From Haloarcula argentinensis DSM 12282 (lineage in GTDB: Archaea; Halobacteriota; Halobacteria; Halobacteriales; Haloarculaceae): a stretch of 64,000 nt of DNA. Positions 43,591-53,099 of the stretch are shown here, piece after piece. The position numbers and the translations under genes are program-made. Numbering within the stretch: position 1 is the stretch's first letter; the number at the start of each line of letters is the position of its first letter. The stretch lies in contig AOLX01000017.1 of NCBI GenBank assembly GCA_000336895.1, forward strand, positions 180,649-244,648. Reading direction: 5' to 3'. The notes under the pieces were generated by a model, which saw only the letters and a list, made by a program, of their open reading frames with translations, ran no database searches and was not told where the DNA came from.

Positions 43591-44943
43591 TTACTCGAGC
43601 AACGGCGTTCCGTCAGCCTGTGGCCCGAGTTGCGGGCCGAGTACGTCGGCGTCGGGATCGATGACGCGCCGCTGTTCGTAGTCCGTCGATCGCTCGACGG
43701 GCGTGCGGCCGATGGCAGTGATCATATCGGCGTACTCCTGAAACGAACGGAACTCGCCGTAGTCGCCGCCGGCGCGTTTGGTGATCTCCTCGGAGAGAAT
43801 AGTCCCCATGAAGTCATCTGCACCGCAGGTGAGCATCTTCAGCCCTTGCGTGTCGCCGTATTTGACCCACGAGGCCTGGATGTGGTCGACGTTGTCGAGG
43901 AAGAGCCGCGAGACGGCGATCAGCAGTTCGTCCTCGTCGATGGTCGCGCCACCGTCGACCATGCCACGCTCGTACAGCGGTGTCTCCTCGTGAACGAATG
44001 ATAGCGGGACGAACTCAGTGATCGCGCTGGTCCGGTCCTGCAGGTCGCGGATGCGCTGCAGGTGCAGCGCGCGGTGGCGCTCGTTCTCGACGTGGCCGTA
44101 CATCATCGTCGAGGTCATGTCGAGGCCGACCGACGCGGCCGCCTCCATCGCTTCGAGCCACTCGTCGGTGCGGATCTTCCCCGGACAGATGACGTCACGG
44201 ACCTCGTCGACGAGGATCTCTGCAGCCGTACCCGGAACGCTGTCGAGGCCGGCGTCTTGCAGTCGGCCGAACACCTCCTCGTAGGACCAGTCGGTGCCGC
44301 GGCGGGCGTGATAGGCCTCCTCCGGCGTCATCGAGTGGAGGTGGACATCGCCGACGTTCATCGCGCTGAGTTGCTCGCAGTAGGTAGCTGGGTCTTTCTC
44401 GTACTCGTCGGGCGAGCGGTAGTTCAGGTCCCCGCGATCGCTCGTCTCCAGTATCTCTCTGTGTTCGTCGTCCAGTGCGAGGGCGGGGTGGAGTCCCGAC
44501 ACCGAACAGACCTCGTAGATGCCCCGGTCGAGGGCGTCCTGTACGATTTCGCGGGATTCACTCGGTGTCTTGGTGAAGCCGCCATGGTCCTCCTGATAGT
44601 CGCTCCGGAACTGCTCGGAGCGGTCCTTGAAATTACAGAACAGACAGCCCGTGTTGCAGGCCGTCGTGACGTTGTTGTTGAGGTTCGCGACGAAGGTGAC
44701 CTCATCGCCGACGACCTCCGCCCGGCGTCGGTCAGCCGCTTCGAGCACCTGCTCTTTCCGGTCGTGGTCGATGCCGTCCCGATCGGTGCCCGTGGTCAAG
44801 AGTTCGACGGCGTCGTCGACTGTCAGTCGCGTCCCGTTTCTCGCCTTGGCGAGCGCGTTCTCGAACGACTGGTCAGTCGTCGGACGGTGCTCGAACTCGG
44901 TGGAACCGTCCGGAGTACCGACGGTCTCTGGGACGTCCGGCAT
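43591..44943 (-). CDS. cofH: 5-amino-6-(D-ribitylamino)uracil-L-tyrosine 4-hydroxyphenyl transferase CofH
   Basis: A 450-residue radical SAM enzyme, the partner of CofG in Fo synthesis. The cluster motif is C96-NTG-C100-LF-C103. Further family blocks are YEVCSVSGLHPALALDDE, VHLHSMTPEEAYHARR and STMMYGHVE. It is on the strand opposite to cofG. The 201 bases between (43390-43590) contain no gene I can support. Confidence 0.93.
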   Translation of the reverse strand: MPDVPETVGTPDGSTEFEHRPTTDQSFENALAKARNGTRLTVDDAVELLTTGTDRDGIDHDRKEQVLEAADRRRAEVVGDEVTFVANLNNNVTTACNTGCLFCNFKDRSEQFRSDYQEDHGGFTKTPSESREIVQDALDRGIYEVCSVSGLHPALALDDEHREILETSDRGDLNYRSPDEYEKDPATYCEQLSAMNVGDVHLHSMTPEEAYHARRGTDWSYEEVFGRLQDAGLDSVPGTAAEILVDEVRDVICPGKIRTDEWLEAMEAAASVGLDMTSTMMYGHVENERHRALHLQRIRDLQDRTSAITEFVPLSFVHEETPLYERGMVDGGATIDEDELLIAVSRLFLDNVDHIQASWVKYGDTQGLKMLTCGADDFMGTILSEEITKRAGGDYGEFRSFQEYADMITAIGRTPVERSTDYEQRRVIDPDADVLGPQLGPQADGTPLLE

Positions 44944-45049
44944 TGCTGGACAGGAGGGAAAGAACGGTCAAAAACGTATGGGTACGCACATGGTCCACAA
45001 GGTCGACAGGTCCTCGTGTTCCGGCACACAAGCGACTGCAGTCGCTCCA

Positions 45050-46066
45050 TCAGGTCGGCAATACGCCGCCGACCCAGCCTACAGTCTCGACGATAACCCA
45101 GGCGACGAAAGCCGCGTACGCGCCGAGTAACGCATAGGATTCGGGTTCGCTCAACACGAGGTCGGTCCGGAGAACGGTAAACAGGAGAATCGTCGCCCCG
45201 GTCAGGACGCCAAACATCGGCACGGCCATCGCGAAGTCGACAGTCCACGCGCCGGCGATGAAGACGCCGAGCGGGATGGCGACGAGCAGGTCGAAGGTGT
45301 TCGAGCCGAGGACGTTCGCGAGCGACGTGACCCCGCGGTCGTCGCGGGCTGCCCTGACACTGACGAGCGTGTCGGGGAGGCTCGTCGCCGCCGCCAGAAT
45401 CGTCACGCCGAGCAGGAACTCCTGAACGCCGGCGGCCCGACCGATGACCCTGACGGAGTGGACGAGATTTTCCACAGCCACGAGAATGACAGCCAGGCCC
45501 AGCAGGAGGAAGAGCCACTGCCGCCCGACAGAGATGCCAGCGGTCCAGTCTTCTCCCGGATCGTGGTCAGCGGTGTCCTGGTACTGGATGAAGACGTACA
45601 GCCCGTAAAGCGCGAGCGGAATCGCCGCCAGCGGCCGCGTGATGACGCCCGTGAGCGTCGCCTCGCCGGGGTAGTAGATGACCGCAAGCGCCATCGTGAT
45701 GAGCAGGACTGAGACGGCGAGCATGTAGAACTGCGCCTCCTTGTAGACGAGCGTCCGACTCGATTCGAGTTCGTCGTCGGTCGCGACGCCCGCGGCTGCG
45801 GGGATGACGAGGACGTTGAATATCGCTGAACCGACGATTGCGCCGACGCCAAGCGGCATCGACCCGCCAAGTGCCGCGACGACGACGGTCGCAAGCTCCG
45901 GGAAACTCGAACCGACGGCAACAATAATCGCGCCCTGAACGACTTCCGGGAGACCGTAGTACGTCGCGAGCCGTTCACTCGATGCTTCGAGCCAGTCGCT
46001 CCCTTTCCAGATCGCGACCGTCGCGGCGACGATGATCGTGACCTCGACCAACAGACTGGAAGCCAT
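45050..46066 (-). CDS. Sodium/calcium exchanger family (CaCA) protein
   Basis: A 338-residue membrane antiporter with about ten helices in two inverted halves. The alpha repeats that bind cations are visible as GSSFPELAT near 54 and AAATSLPDTLVS near 237; the second has Asp where most members have Glu. It probably exchanges sodium or protons for calcium. The ATG at 46066 begins with the first helix; a longer frame adds 76 residues that do not look like this family. Confidence 0.88.
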   Translation of the reverse strand: MASSLLVEVTIIVAATVAIWKGSDWLEASSERLATYYGLPEVVQGAIIVAVGSSFPELATVVVAALGGSMPLGVGAIVGSAIFNVLVIPAAAGVATDDELESSRTLVYKEAQFYMLAVSVLLITMALAVIYYPGEATLTGVITRPLAAIPLALYGLYVFIQYQDTADHDPGEDWTAGISVGRQWLFLLLGLAVILVAVENLVHSVRVIGRAAGVQEFLLGVTILAAATSLPDTLVSVRAARDDRGVTSLANVLGSNTFDLLVAIPLGVFIAGAWTVDFAMAVPMFGVLTGATILLFTVLRTDLVLSEPESYALLGAYAAFVAWVIVETVGWVGGVLPT

Positions 46067-46217
46067 CAGCCGGTCAGTCGACAGCCCGACAGAAAACGTT
46101 GCCTTCCGAGCGCGAGTGATACTGTCTGGAAAGAATTTCGCTACCGCGAATATCTTGAAATAGTTATAGCCAACAGTATGAGAAACGTCTTTGTCCCCGG
46201 CGCGAAAGGCGGGCACA

Positions 46218-47252
46218 ATGACGAGCGTCAAGGAATTCCGCGTGGACGAACCGGCGACGGCAGAGGGGCTCGGCCGCGGCGCGTTCGTGTTCACGGACGA
46301 CTACTCCGTCTTCGACTGGGGGAAGATGCCGGACCAGATCCCCGACAAGGGCGCGTCGCTGTGTACGATGGGCGCGTACAACTTCCAGCTACTGGAGGAG
46401 AACCACGTCCCGACACACTACGAGGGCGTCAGGCTCCCCGGCAGCGACGAGGTACTCGACCTCGGCGAGGCGCTGTCGGCCGACGCCGCCCCCGAGGAGA
46501 TGGTCATCGAACTCACGCAAGTCCCGGACCTCCCCTTCGAAGACGGGAGCTACGACTATGACGCCTACCACACGGGGGCCGATGAGAACTACCTCATCCC
46601 GCTGGAGATTGTCTTCCGGAATCGAGTCGGCGTCGGGTCGTCACTTCGGTCCCGGACCGAGCCTGCAGACCACGGGCTCGACTACGACACGTGGCCCGAC
46701 GAGGTCGTCGACCTCGACGAGCCCATCGTCGAGTTCTCGACGAAATACGAGGAGCAAGACCGCTACCTCGACCGAGAGGGAGCCGACCGGATCGCCGGCG
46801 CGGCCAGCATCGATCGCCTCGAAGAACTGGCCCGTGCGGTCAACCACATCGTCACCGAGCAGGCCGCCGAGGCCAACCTCGTCCACGAGGACGGGAAAAT
46901 CGAGTGTCTGTACTACGACGGGGAGATCCGCGTAGCCGATGTGGTCGGTACGTTCGACGAGAACCGCTTCTCCTACGAGAGCCAGCAGGTCTCGAAGGAA
47001 GTCATCCGCCAGTACCACAAGCGCACCCAGTCCGCGTGGGTCGAAGCCGTAAGCGAGGCCAAACAGCAGGCCGACACTGAGGGCGTCGCCGACTGGAAAG
47101 CACTCTGTGACGAGTCGCCGCAGCCGCTCGACGAGGACGTAATCCAGGTCGCGCGGGACCTCTACTGCGCCGGCACGAACGCCTACGTCGGCGGCGACGT
47201 GTTCGACGCGCCGTCGCTCGACGATGCCGTCAGCGCCGCTGGTGAACTCTGA
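46218..47252 (+). CDS. purC: SAICAR synthase (phosphoribosylaminoimidazole-succinocarboxamide synthase)
   Basis: A 344-residue enzyme that joins aspartate to CAIR in purine synthesis, using ATP. The family blocks are [49 protein letters not shown] near 135 and [23 protein letters not shown] near 232. It is longer than bacterial PurC, as is usual in haloarchaea. The ATG at 46218 begins with MTSVKEF just before the conserved core. Other purine genes (47277, 49973, 50280) follow within 4 kb. Confidence 0.9.
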   Translation: MTSVKEFRVDEPATAEGLGRGAFVFTDDYSVFDWGKMPDQIPDKGASLCTMGAYNFQLLEENHVPTHYEGVRLPGSDEVLDLGEALSADAAPEEMVIELTQVPDLPFEDGSYDYDAYHTGADENYLIPLEIVFRNRVGVGSSLRSRTEPADHGLDYDTWPDEVVDLDEPIVEFSTKYEEQDRYLDREGADRIAGAASIDRLEELARAVNHIVTEQAAEANLVHEDGKIECLYYDGEIRVADVVGTFDENRFSYESQQVSKEVIRQYHKRTQSAWVEAVSEAKQQADTEGVADWKALCDESPQPLDEDVIQVARDLYCAGTNAYVGGDVFDAPSLDDAVSAAGEL

Positions 47253-47276
47253 GAGGTTTAAAAAGATAGCGCGTTT

Positions 47277-48251
47277 TCAGTCGTCAGCCTCTATCTCACC
47301 GTCGTCCTCGGCGACGAATTCGCCGAGGCCGTCAATGGGACGGTCGGGGTTCAACTGATCGAGTTTTTCCGGTGCGCCGAGCTGGGCCGAGGTCTCCTCG
47401 GGGTCCCGAAGCTTCGTCCGGCCGCGGTGGACGTTCACTTCGTCGTTGAGATGGAGCTTGATAGCCTCGATGAGCGCCTCGGCTTCCAGCGGCTGGCCGA
47501 TCTGCTGGAGTTCCTCTTCGGTGGCATCGTCAGGGACATTGAACGCGCGCTGGGTGATGATCGGTCCCTGATCCAGATCCGTCGTCACGTAGTGGGCCGT
47601 GACGCCGGCAATGCGGACGCCTTCCTCGATGGCCTGCATGTATGCCGACGCGCCGGGGAAGGCGGGCAGCAGGCTCGGGTGGACGTTGATGATCCGGCTC
47701 TCGTACCGGAAGACGACATCGGGCGAGAGGATGCGCATATACCGGGCCAGCGCGATGAGGTCGGCGTCGTACTGCGCGAGCAAGTCGAGCAGTTGGTCCT
47801 CGTCCGGCGTCCCTTTCTCGTCGCCGATATCGTGGAACGGGACGTCGTACTTGTCTGCCAGCGGTTCGAGGTCGTCGTGGTTCCCGATGACCACCTCGAT
47901 GTCGGCCCCGAGGTCGCCGTTGGCCCACGCCTCGAACAGTGCCTCCAGACAGTGTGACTCCTTCGTGACGAGGACGGCGATGGTCTGGGTCTCGCGGTCG
48001 GCGGGGAACCGGACCTGCACGTCGACGCCGAGTCCGTCACCGAGTTCGGTGAGGTCTTCGCGGAGTTTCTCCTCCGTCGTCACCATCTCGGACGTGTCGA
48101 CGCGCATGGTCATCCGGAAGACGCCCTCCCGGACGGCCTGGTCGAGGTCCTCGATGTTGATGCTGCGCTCAAACAGGAGCGAGGTCACTTCGGCGATGAG
48201 GCCCGTGTCGTCCTCACCGACGACCGTAATCTCAGTCAGATCGCGAGTCAC
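47277..48251 (-). CDS. purU: Formyltetrahydrofolate deformylase / GAR formyltransferase-like protein
   Basis: A 324-residue protein with an N-terminal ACT domain (TEITVVGEDDTGLIAEVTSLL) and a C-terminal formyl-transferase domain. The catalytic His is in INVHPSLLPAFPG near 192 and the Asp in TTDLDQGPIITQ near 219. The ACT plus transferase layout is that of PurU, which releases formate from 10-formyl-THF; in archaea a PurN-like glycinamide formyltransferase role is also possible. A tail of about 45 residues follows the domain. Start GTG 48251 begins at the ACT domain. Confidence 0.85.
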   Translation of the reverse strand: MTRDLTEITVVGEDDTGLIAEVTSLLFERSINIEDLDQAVREGVFRMTMRVDTSEMVTTEEKLREDLTELGDGLGVDVQVRFPADRETQTIAVLVTKESHCLEALFEAWANGDLGADIEVVIGNHDDLEPLADKYDVPFHDIGDEKGTPDEDQLLDLLAQYDADLIALARYMRILSPDVVFRYESRIINVHPSLLPAFPGASAYMQAIEEGVRIAGVTAHYVTTDLDQGPIITQRAFNVPDDATEEELQQIGQPLEAEALIEAIKLHLNDEVNVHRGRTKLRDPEETSAQLGAPEKLDQLNPDRPIDGLGEFVAEDDGEIEADD

Positions 48252-48380
48252 GATACCCACCTCCGGACAGCGTCGTGATTCATTTGACGCAGAGTCGGCA
48301 GTCCCACGGCAAAAGCCTTCGTTTTCCACCGAGCGTGGCCACCAACCCTTTGTGTATCAGTCGGTGTATGTACGGCAGTG

Positions 48381-49256
48381 ATGAGTGATTCGCCGACGGT
48401 TCTCTGTGCGCAGCCGGACGCCGACGAGCGCGCCGAGACGGCCGACGCACTTGGCGACGCTGGACTCGCAGTCGAAGGAGTTGGGTCCCTCGATACGCTG
48501 ACCACAGCACTTGACCGGTCGGTCGACTGCGTTGTGACGGCCTTCGATCTCCCGGATGGGGATGGGTTCGACGTGGTAGACGCGGTTCGTTCGGTGAACC
48601 CGGCCTGTGTAGTGATCCTCTATACCGAACACGCACCGTCGGATCTCCCTCGTGGCGGTCCCGAACAGGTCGTCGAATACGTGCCGCGGACGGTCCCGGA
48701 GTCCCGGGAGCGGCTTGCGGATGTGGCTGCCATGGCTGCCGCTGAGGTAACGCAGGCGGCCTACCCGATTCCGGAGACCGAGACGGAGCGGCTAGCCGCC
48801 GTCCAGCGATACGACATCGACCAGCTGGCGGCGACAGACGCGTTCGACCGGCTGACGGCGCTCATGGCCAGCCACTTCGACATCGACGTGGCTTTCGTCG
48901 GCCTCATGGACGAACACGAGGAGCGGTTCGTGGCGTGTGAGGGAGCTAACTGGCGGACCCTCTCCCGCGAAGACACCATCTGTACGCATACGATTCTCTC
49001 GGACGAAACGATGGTCGTCGAAGACACCCACGAAGACCCGCGCTTCGCGGCGGTCGACGCGCTGAAACAGCTCAATATCAGGTCCTACGCGGGCGTTCGA
49101 ATCACGGACGAGGAGGGGAACGCGGTCGGTGCCGTCTGTTGTACCGACGGCGAACCGCGGCGCTACACGCAGACAGAGCTGGACGACCTCCAGCGGTTCG
49201 CTGACGAGGTCGAGGAACAACTGCTGTTGCGACGCCGGCTGCAGGGGGGTTCCTGA
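48381..49256 (+). CDS. Degenerate receiver-GAF domain signalling protein
   Basis: A 292-residue protein with an N-terminal receiver-like domain (1-115) and a GAF domain (about 148-285). In the receiver the segment before LPDGDG reads VVTAFD, so the usual phospho-acceptor position is Ala, and the conserved Lys region reads EYVPRTV. It is probably a pseudo-receiver that is not phosphorylated. The GAF domain (ICTHTILSDETMVVEDTHEDPRF) could bind a ligand. No kinase domain. Its stop shares one base with the next gene's start. Confidence 0.82.
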   Translation: MSDSPTVLCAQPDADERAETADALGDAGLAVEGVGSLDTLTTALDRSVDCVVTAFDLPDGDGFDVVDAVRSVNPACVVILYTEHAPSDLPRGGPEQVVEYVPRTVPESRERLADVAAMAAAEVTQAAYPIPETETERLAAVQRYDIDQLAATDAFDRLTALMASHFDIDVAFVGLMDEHEERFVACEGANWRTLSREDTICTHTILSDETMVVEDTHEDPRFAAVDALKQLNIRSYAGVRITDEEGNAVGAVCCTDGEPRRYTQTELDDLQRFADEVEEQLLLRRRLQGGS

Positions 49257-49921
49257 TGGCACAGCGACGGGACGACCGATACACGTTCGACGGACTGCCG
49301 CTGAATCCGGTCGAACCGGGGACGAGCCTGCTCGTCACCGGCCCGGTTCTGAGCGGAGCGCGGGAGATGGGACTGCGACTGCTCTGTAGCTCCGACGCGG
49401 ACGGCGGGACAGTCCTCATCGCGACGGACAGCGACGCCACGACGATGTTGGAGGACTTCGAGCGCCACGGCGGCGTCCTCGACCGCGACCGGGTCCGTGT
49501 CATCGACTGCGCACAGGAAAGCGGCGACCTGCCGGAAGACAGCGTGTCCACAGTCAACACGCCGGCGGACCTGACCGGTATCGGTATCGAGTACTCCGGC
49601 CAGTATGAATCGACGTACGCCAGCGGCTACACGCGGGTCCGGACCGGCATCATTACGCTGACGCCGCTACTCGTCTATAGCGACGACGTGAGGGCGGTGT
49701 ACCGGTTCCTCAACACCATCACCGGCCGGGTCGGAACCGCGGACGGCCTCGGCGTCTGCGTGCTCGACCCGAACGCCCACGAGGAGCAGGTCGTCGAAAG
49801 CGTGGCTCGGTTCTTCGACGGCCGGGTCGACGTTCGCGCCGACCAGGGTGCCCTCGATCTCCGGGTGGCCGGCCTGCGCGACCAGCCGACCAACTGGACG
49901 CCGGTCGGTGCCGGGACGTGA
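49256..49921 (+). CDS. RecA/KaiC-like protein lacking the Walker lysine (DUF7504-like)
   Basis: A 221-residue protein with the outline of a KaiC/RecA fold: TSLLVTGPVLSGAREMGLRLL near 22-42 sits where Walker A should be but lacks GKT, and GGTVLIATDSDAT follows. GVCVLDPNAHEEQ near 161 replaces Walker B. Such degenerate KaiC-like proteins often stand next to two-component or GAF genes in haloarchaea. It should not hydrolyse ATP normally. It is translationally coupled to the receiver-GAF gene. Confidence 0.7.
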   Translation: MAQRRDDRYTFDGLPLNPVEPGTSLLVTGPVLSGAREMGLRLLCSSDADGGTVLIATDSDATTMLEDFERHGGVLDRDRVRVIDCAQESGDLPEDSVSTVNTPADLTGIGIEYSGQYESTYASGYTRVRTGIITLTPLLVYSDDVRAVYRFLNTITGRVGTADGLGVCVLDPNAHEEQVVESVARFFDGRVDVRADQGALDLRVAGLRDQPTNWTPVGAGT

Positions 49922-49972
49922 CCTGTCGGGAGAACACAAGCGTTTTCTCCGCTGCCCGCTCGCTTGCCAGTA

Positions 49973-50227
49973 ATGACTGCCTTTACCGCGACCGTCACAG
50001 TCCGGCTCAAGCGGGGCGTCCTCGACCCCGAGGCCGAGACGACACAGCGCTCACTAGAACGGCTCGGCTTCGATCTGAACGACCTCCGCTCGGCGGACGT
50101 GTTCGAACTGGACCTCGACGCCGACAGCGCCGACGACGCGGCCGAGCGCGCCGAGGAGATGGCCGAGCGACTCCTCGCGAACCCCACCATCCACGACTAC
50201 GACATTGAGGTGGCACAGGCAGAATGA
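49973..50227 (+). CDS. purS: FGAM synthase subunit PurS
   Basis: An 84-residue small subunit that bridges PurL and PurQ in the formylglycinamidine synthase complex of purine synthesis. The fold is seen as FTATVTVRLKRGVLDPEAETTQRSLERLGF, then VFELDLDAD and a helix, and NPTIHDYDIEV. The ATG at 49973 is the second of two close ATGs and starts at the first strand. purQ follows 52 bases later. Confidence 0.93.
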   Translation: MTAFTATVTVRLKRGVLDPEAETTQRSLERLGFDLNDLRSADVFELDLDADSADDAAERAEEMAERLLANPTIHDYDIEVAQAE

Positions 50228-50279
50228 CCATCGCCTCGAAACTGACGGCAATCGTCTGTTCCCACATGGGGTGGCTCGC

Positions 50280-50957
50280 GTGACTATTACCGTCATCCAG
50301 TTCGGCGGCTCTAATTGCGATCGCGACTCCGTACAGGCGCTGGAGTCGCTGGGCTTCGACGCCGACCTCGTCTGGCACGAAGACGGGCTTCCCGAGGATG
50401 TCGAGGGCGTCGTCCTCCCCGGCGGCTTCTCCTACGGCGATTACCTCCGTGCCGGCGCGATGGCCGCCCGCTCGCCGATCATGGCCGAAATCCGCGAAGC
50501 CGCGAGCGAGGGAACGCCGGTACTTGGCATCTGCAACGGCGCACAGATCGGCTGTGAGTCGTCGCTGACTCCCGGCGCGTTCACGACCAACGAAAGCGCC
50601 CGCTTCCAGTGTGAGCACGTCCACCTGCGCGTCGAGAACGCCGACACGCCCTGGACCAGCCAGTACGAGGACGGCGAGGTCGTCGAACTCCCGATCGCTC
50701 ACGGCGAGGGTCGCTACGAGATCACTGACGAGCGTCTGGACGAACTCGAAGCCGAGGACCGGATTCTGTTCAAGTACTGTGACGAGGACGGGACTGTCAC
50801 ACCCGAGGCGAACCCGAACGGCTCGAAGCATAGCGTGGCCGGCGTCACCGGCGAAGCCGAGCACGTCGCCGTCATGATGCCCCACCCGGAGCGGGCGACA
50901 CTGTCGGACCTCGGTCGGACCGATGGCCGCGGCGTTCTCACGGGCTTCGCTGACTAG
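50280..50957 (+). CDS. purQ: FGAM synthase glutaminase subunit PurQ
   Basis: A 225-residue class I glutamine amidotransferase that supplies ammonia to PurL. The nucleophile Cys is in VLGICNGAQIG near 87, and the His and Glu of the triad are in MMPHPERA near 201. The N-terminus VIQFGGSNCDRD and LPGGFSYGDYLRAGA are typical. The GTG at 50280 is chosen because it starts at the first strand; longer starts run through the preceding intergenic bases. It lies downstream of purS on the same strand. Confidence 0.93.
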   Translation: MTITVIQFGGSNCDRDSVQALESLGFDADLVWHEDGLPEDVEGVVLPGGFSYGDYLRAGAMAARSPIMAEIREAASEGTPVLGICNGAQIGCESSLTPGAFTTNESARFQCEHVHLRVENADTPWTSQYEDGEVVELPIAHGEGRYEITDERLDELEAEDRILFKYCDEDGTVTPEANPNGSKHSVAGVTGEAEHVAVMMPHPERATLSDLGRTDGRGVLTGFAD

Positions 50958-51417
50958 CGTTCGCAAACCAGACTGTTACTGTGGCGGTTTCATAATCGAC
51001 TGGAATGCATCCGAACAGCCGCGGGGCTATCCGTGCTTGTCTCAAAGGGGAAGGGACCAGCGGAGCGTGTGACATAGTCCGGCGGTCCCTATCTCGGCCT
51101 TGGCGGTCAAGCCGTATAAACACACGCGTACCGGAGTGGAAGTGAAATCGAGGGGGACAAAGCGTTTGGCTGCGGCTGGTGGCGATAGAGTGCATCAGCC
51201 ACTTGCATTCGCTCTCGGCAATGAATCATCGCTGACGGGGGAGCCTTCTTCCGCCGTTTCGTGTCTACCACGAGTGGCTACGCTGTCGCCAGTACTTCTC
51301 AAGACGACGAGCCACGAGGGGCGTCTGCCACCGCCGTCGTCCACACGGCCCTAACAGAATTGATACGACAGTTTATTCAGCATAAATTATATTTGCTATT
51401 AGGCCAACGATGTATCT
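50958..51417. other. Intergenic region without a supported gene
   Basis: A 460-base gap between purQ and the tungstate operon. The first 350 bases are GC-rich with only short, unconvincing reading frames on both strands. The last 60 bases (from about 51358) are AT-rich and form the tupA promoter: a TTATATTT box at 51388-51395 lies about 27 bases before the ATG at 51418. Confidence 0.5.
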
Positions 51418-51428
51418 ATGCCGATACA
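51411..51428. promoter_or_regulatory. Inverted repeat spanning the tupA start
   Basis: TGTATC at 51411-51416 and GATACA at 51423-51428 form perfect 6-base arms; the ATG of tupA lies in the 6-base spacer. With a leaderless promoter this is also the transcription start, an ideal place for a repressor that senses tungstate. The ModE-like protein encoded downstream is the obvious candidate. Inferred. Confidence 0.45.
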
Positions 51429-52380
51429 ACGACGAGAGTTCATTGCGGCGATAGGGACAGGCGCGTTAGCAACTACCGCCGGATGTGCGCAGTCCGGGGA
51501 AAGCAGCGGCCAGACTGAAGCGGAAACGGAAGCAGAATCGGGGGGCGGCGGTCAGCCAGGGGTGGCCGGCGAAACTCTGACACTTACGACAACGACGAGT
51601 ACGTACGACACGGGCCTGCTAGACGAGATCCACCCCGACTTCGAGGATATGTACGGCGTGTCGGTCGACGCAGTCGCACAGGGGACCGGTGCAGCCCTCG
51701 AATCAGCCCGCAACGGTGACTCGGACATCGTGATGGTCCACGCCCGCGGTCTCGAAGACGAGTTCATGCGCAACGGATACGGCATCAACCGCCGGGACCT
51801 GATGTTCAACGACTTCGTCATCGTCGGCCCCGAAGACGACCCGGCAGGGATTCAGGGCATGGGTTCAGCGACCGATGCACTGACAACTATCGCCGAGTCG
51901 GAGGCCCAGTTCGTCTCACGCGGGGACAACTCCGGTACCCACACCAAGGAACTCAACCTCTGGGAAGCGGCGGGAACTGAACCAGGCGGTGACTGGTATC
52001 AGGAGACCGGGACCGGCATGGGTGAGGCGCTGAACATCGCTAACCAGCAGGGCGCGTACACGCTCTCGGACCGCGGGACGTACATCTCCCAGCGCTCGGA
52101 GATCGACCTCGTCATTCTGGTGCAGGGGCCGATCGAGGACGGACCGGAGATCCTCGCGAACCCGTACGGGATTATGGCGGTCAATCCCGGCGTCCACGAC
52201 AACGCGAACTACGACCTGGCGATGGCATACATCGGCTGGATCACCAGCCCCGGAACCCAGGACGCGATTGCGAACTATCAGGTCAACGGAGAACAGCTGT
52301 TCTTCCCGGAAGCCGTCTCCGAGGACCCCAACTTCCAGCAGTACGTTCCGGAAGGCTGGAGTAGCGACTCGGACGAGTAA
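51418..52380 (+). CDS. tupA: Tungstate ABC transporter substrate-binding lipoprotein
   Basis: A 320-residue oxyanion-binding protein. It has a Tat motif ([10 protein letters not shown]), a lipobox at C23 (TAGC) and an acidic linker. The TupA-specific binding motifs are present: [12 protein letters not shown] near 58 and [16 protein letters not shown] near 163. TupA binds tungstate in preference to molybdate; tungsten serves aldehyde oxidoreductases and other tungstopterin enzymes. First gene of the tupABC operon. Confidence 0.93.
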   Translation: MPIQRREFIAAIGTGALATTAGCAQSGESSGQTEAETEAESGGGGQPGVAGETLTLTTTTSTYDTGLLDEIHPDFEDMYGVSVDAVAQGTGAALESARNGDSDIVMVHARGLEDEFMRNGYGINRRDLMFNDFVIVGPEDDPAGIQGMGSATDALTTIAESEAQFVSRGDNSGTHTKELNLWEAAGTEPGGDWYQETGTGMGEALNIANQQGAYTLSDRGTYISQRSEIDLVILVQGPIEDGPEILANPYGIMAVNPGVHDNANYDLAMAYIGWITSPGTQDAIANYQVNGEQLFFPEAVSEDPNFQQYVPEGWSSDSDE

Positions 52381-52382
52381 GC

Positions 52383-53099
52383 GTGGCCCTAGAGTCAGTC
52401 GGATACCTGCCGATGGCCGTGGTCGACCTTCCGTTCCGAGAAGGCTACGTGTCCAGTATCATTTACGTCTCGCTGTACGTGAGTGTCATCGCCGTGGCGC
52501 TGAGTACGCTTTTCAGCCTCCCGATCGCCGTGGTGATGGGGTTTTCTGACTTTCCCGGCAAGCAGTTCGTGAAGTCGGTCATCAACACGGGGATGGGGTT
52601 TCCAAGCGTGGTCGTCGGTCTTCTCGTACTGTTTACCGTCTCGAACCAGGGACCGCTGGGGGACCTAGAGTTGATATTCACCAAGGAGGCGATGATCATG
52701 TCTCAGTTCGTCCTGGCAACGCCGCCGATTACGGCGATCAGCCTCGCGGCCATCAGTGGCGTCGACGACAACGTCCGCGACGCCGCACACGTTCTCGGCG
52801 GAACACGCCTCGACGTGGCGCTAGTCGTACTCAAGGAGGCCAGATACGGTATCGCAACGGCAGTGCTTGCGGGCTTTGGCCGTGCCATCAGCGAAGTCGG
52901 GTCCGTGCTCATCGTCGGCGGGAACATCACGAGCGCACGCGGCATCTCGAAGACGCGGACGCTAACGACCGCGATTCAACTCGAAGCCCGACAGGGACAG
53001 TACGAGACGGCGATGATTCTCGGGGCCGTGCTGGTCACGCTCGTGTTGACGGTCAACGCTATCGTCATCCGACTGGGCGACCAGGGGGTGCAGCGATAA
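52383..53099 (+). CDS. tupB: Tungstate ABC transporter permease
   Basis: A 238-residue membrane subunit with about five to six helices. The EAA loop is seen in [42 protein letters not shown] near 136-178, with the alanine/glycine-rich part that contacts TupC. It starts with GTG two bases after the tupA stop and shares one base with tupC. No N-terminal signal is needed. Confidence 0.92.
   Translation: MALESVGYLPMAVVDLPFREGYVSSIIYVSLYVSVIAVALSTLFSLPIAVVMGFSDFPGKQFVKSVINTGMGFPSVVVGLLVLFTVSNQGPLGDLELIFTKEAMIMSQFVLATPPITAISLAAISGVDDNVRDAAHVLGGTRLDVALVVLKEARYGIATAVLAGFGRAISEVGSVLIVGGNITSARGISKTRTLTTAIQLEARQGQYETAMILGAVLVTLVLTVNAIVIRLGDQGVQR

Noticed and set aside
43386-43664. Plus-strand frame of 92 codons after cofG
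   Set aside because: It enters the 3' end of cofH on the other strand, has no recognisable domain, and no convincing start signal.
50938-51195. Minus-strand frame of 85 codons in the purQ-tupA gap
   Set aside because: It overlaps the end of purQ, has a basic composition unlike haloarchaeal proteins, and no start signal was seen.
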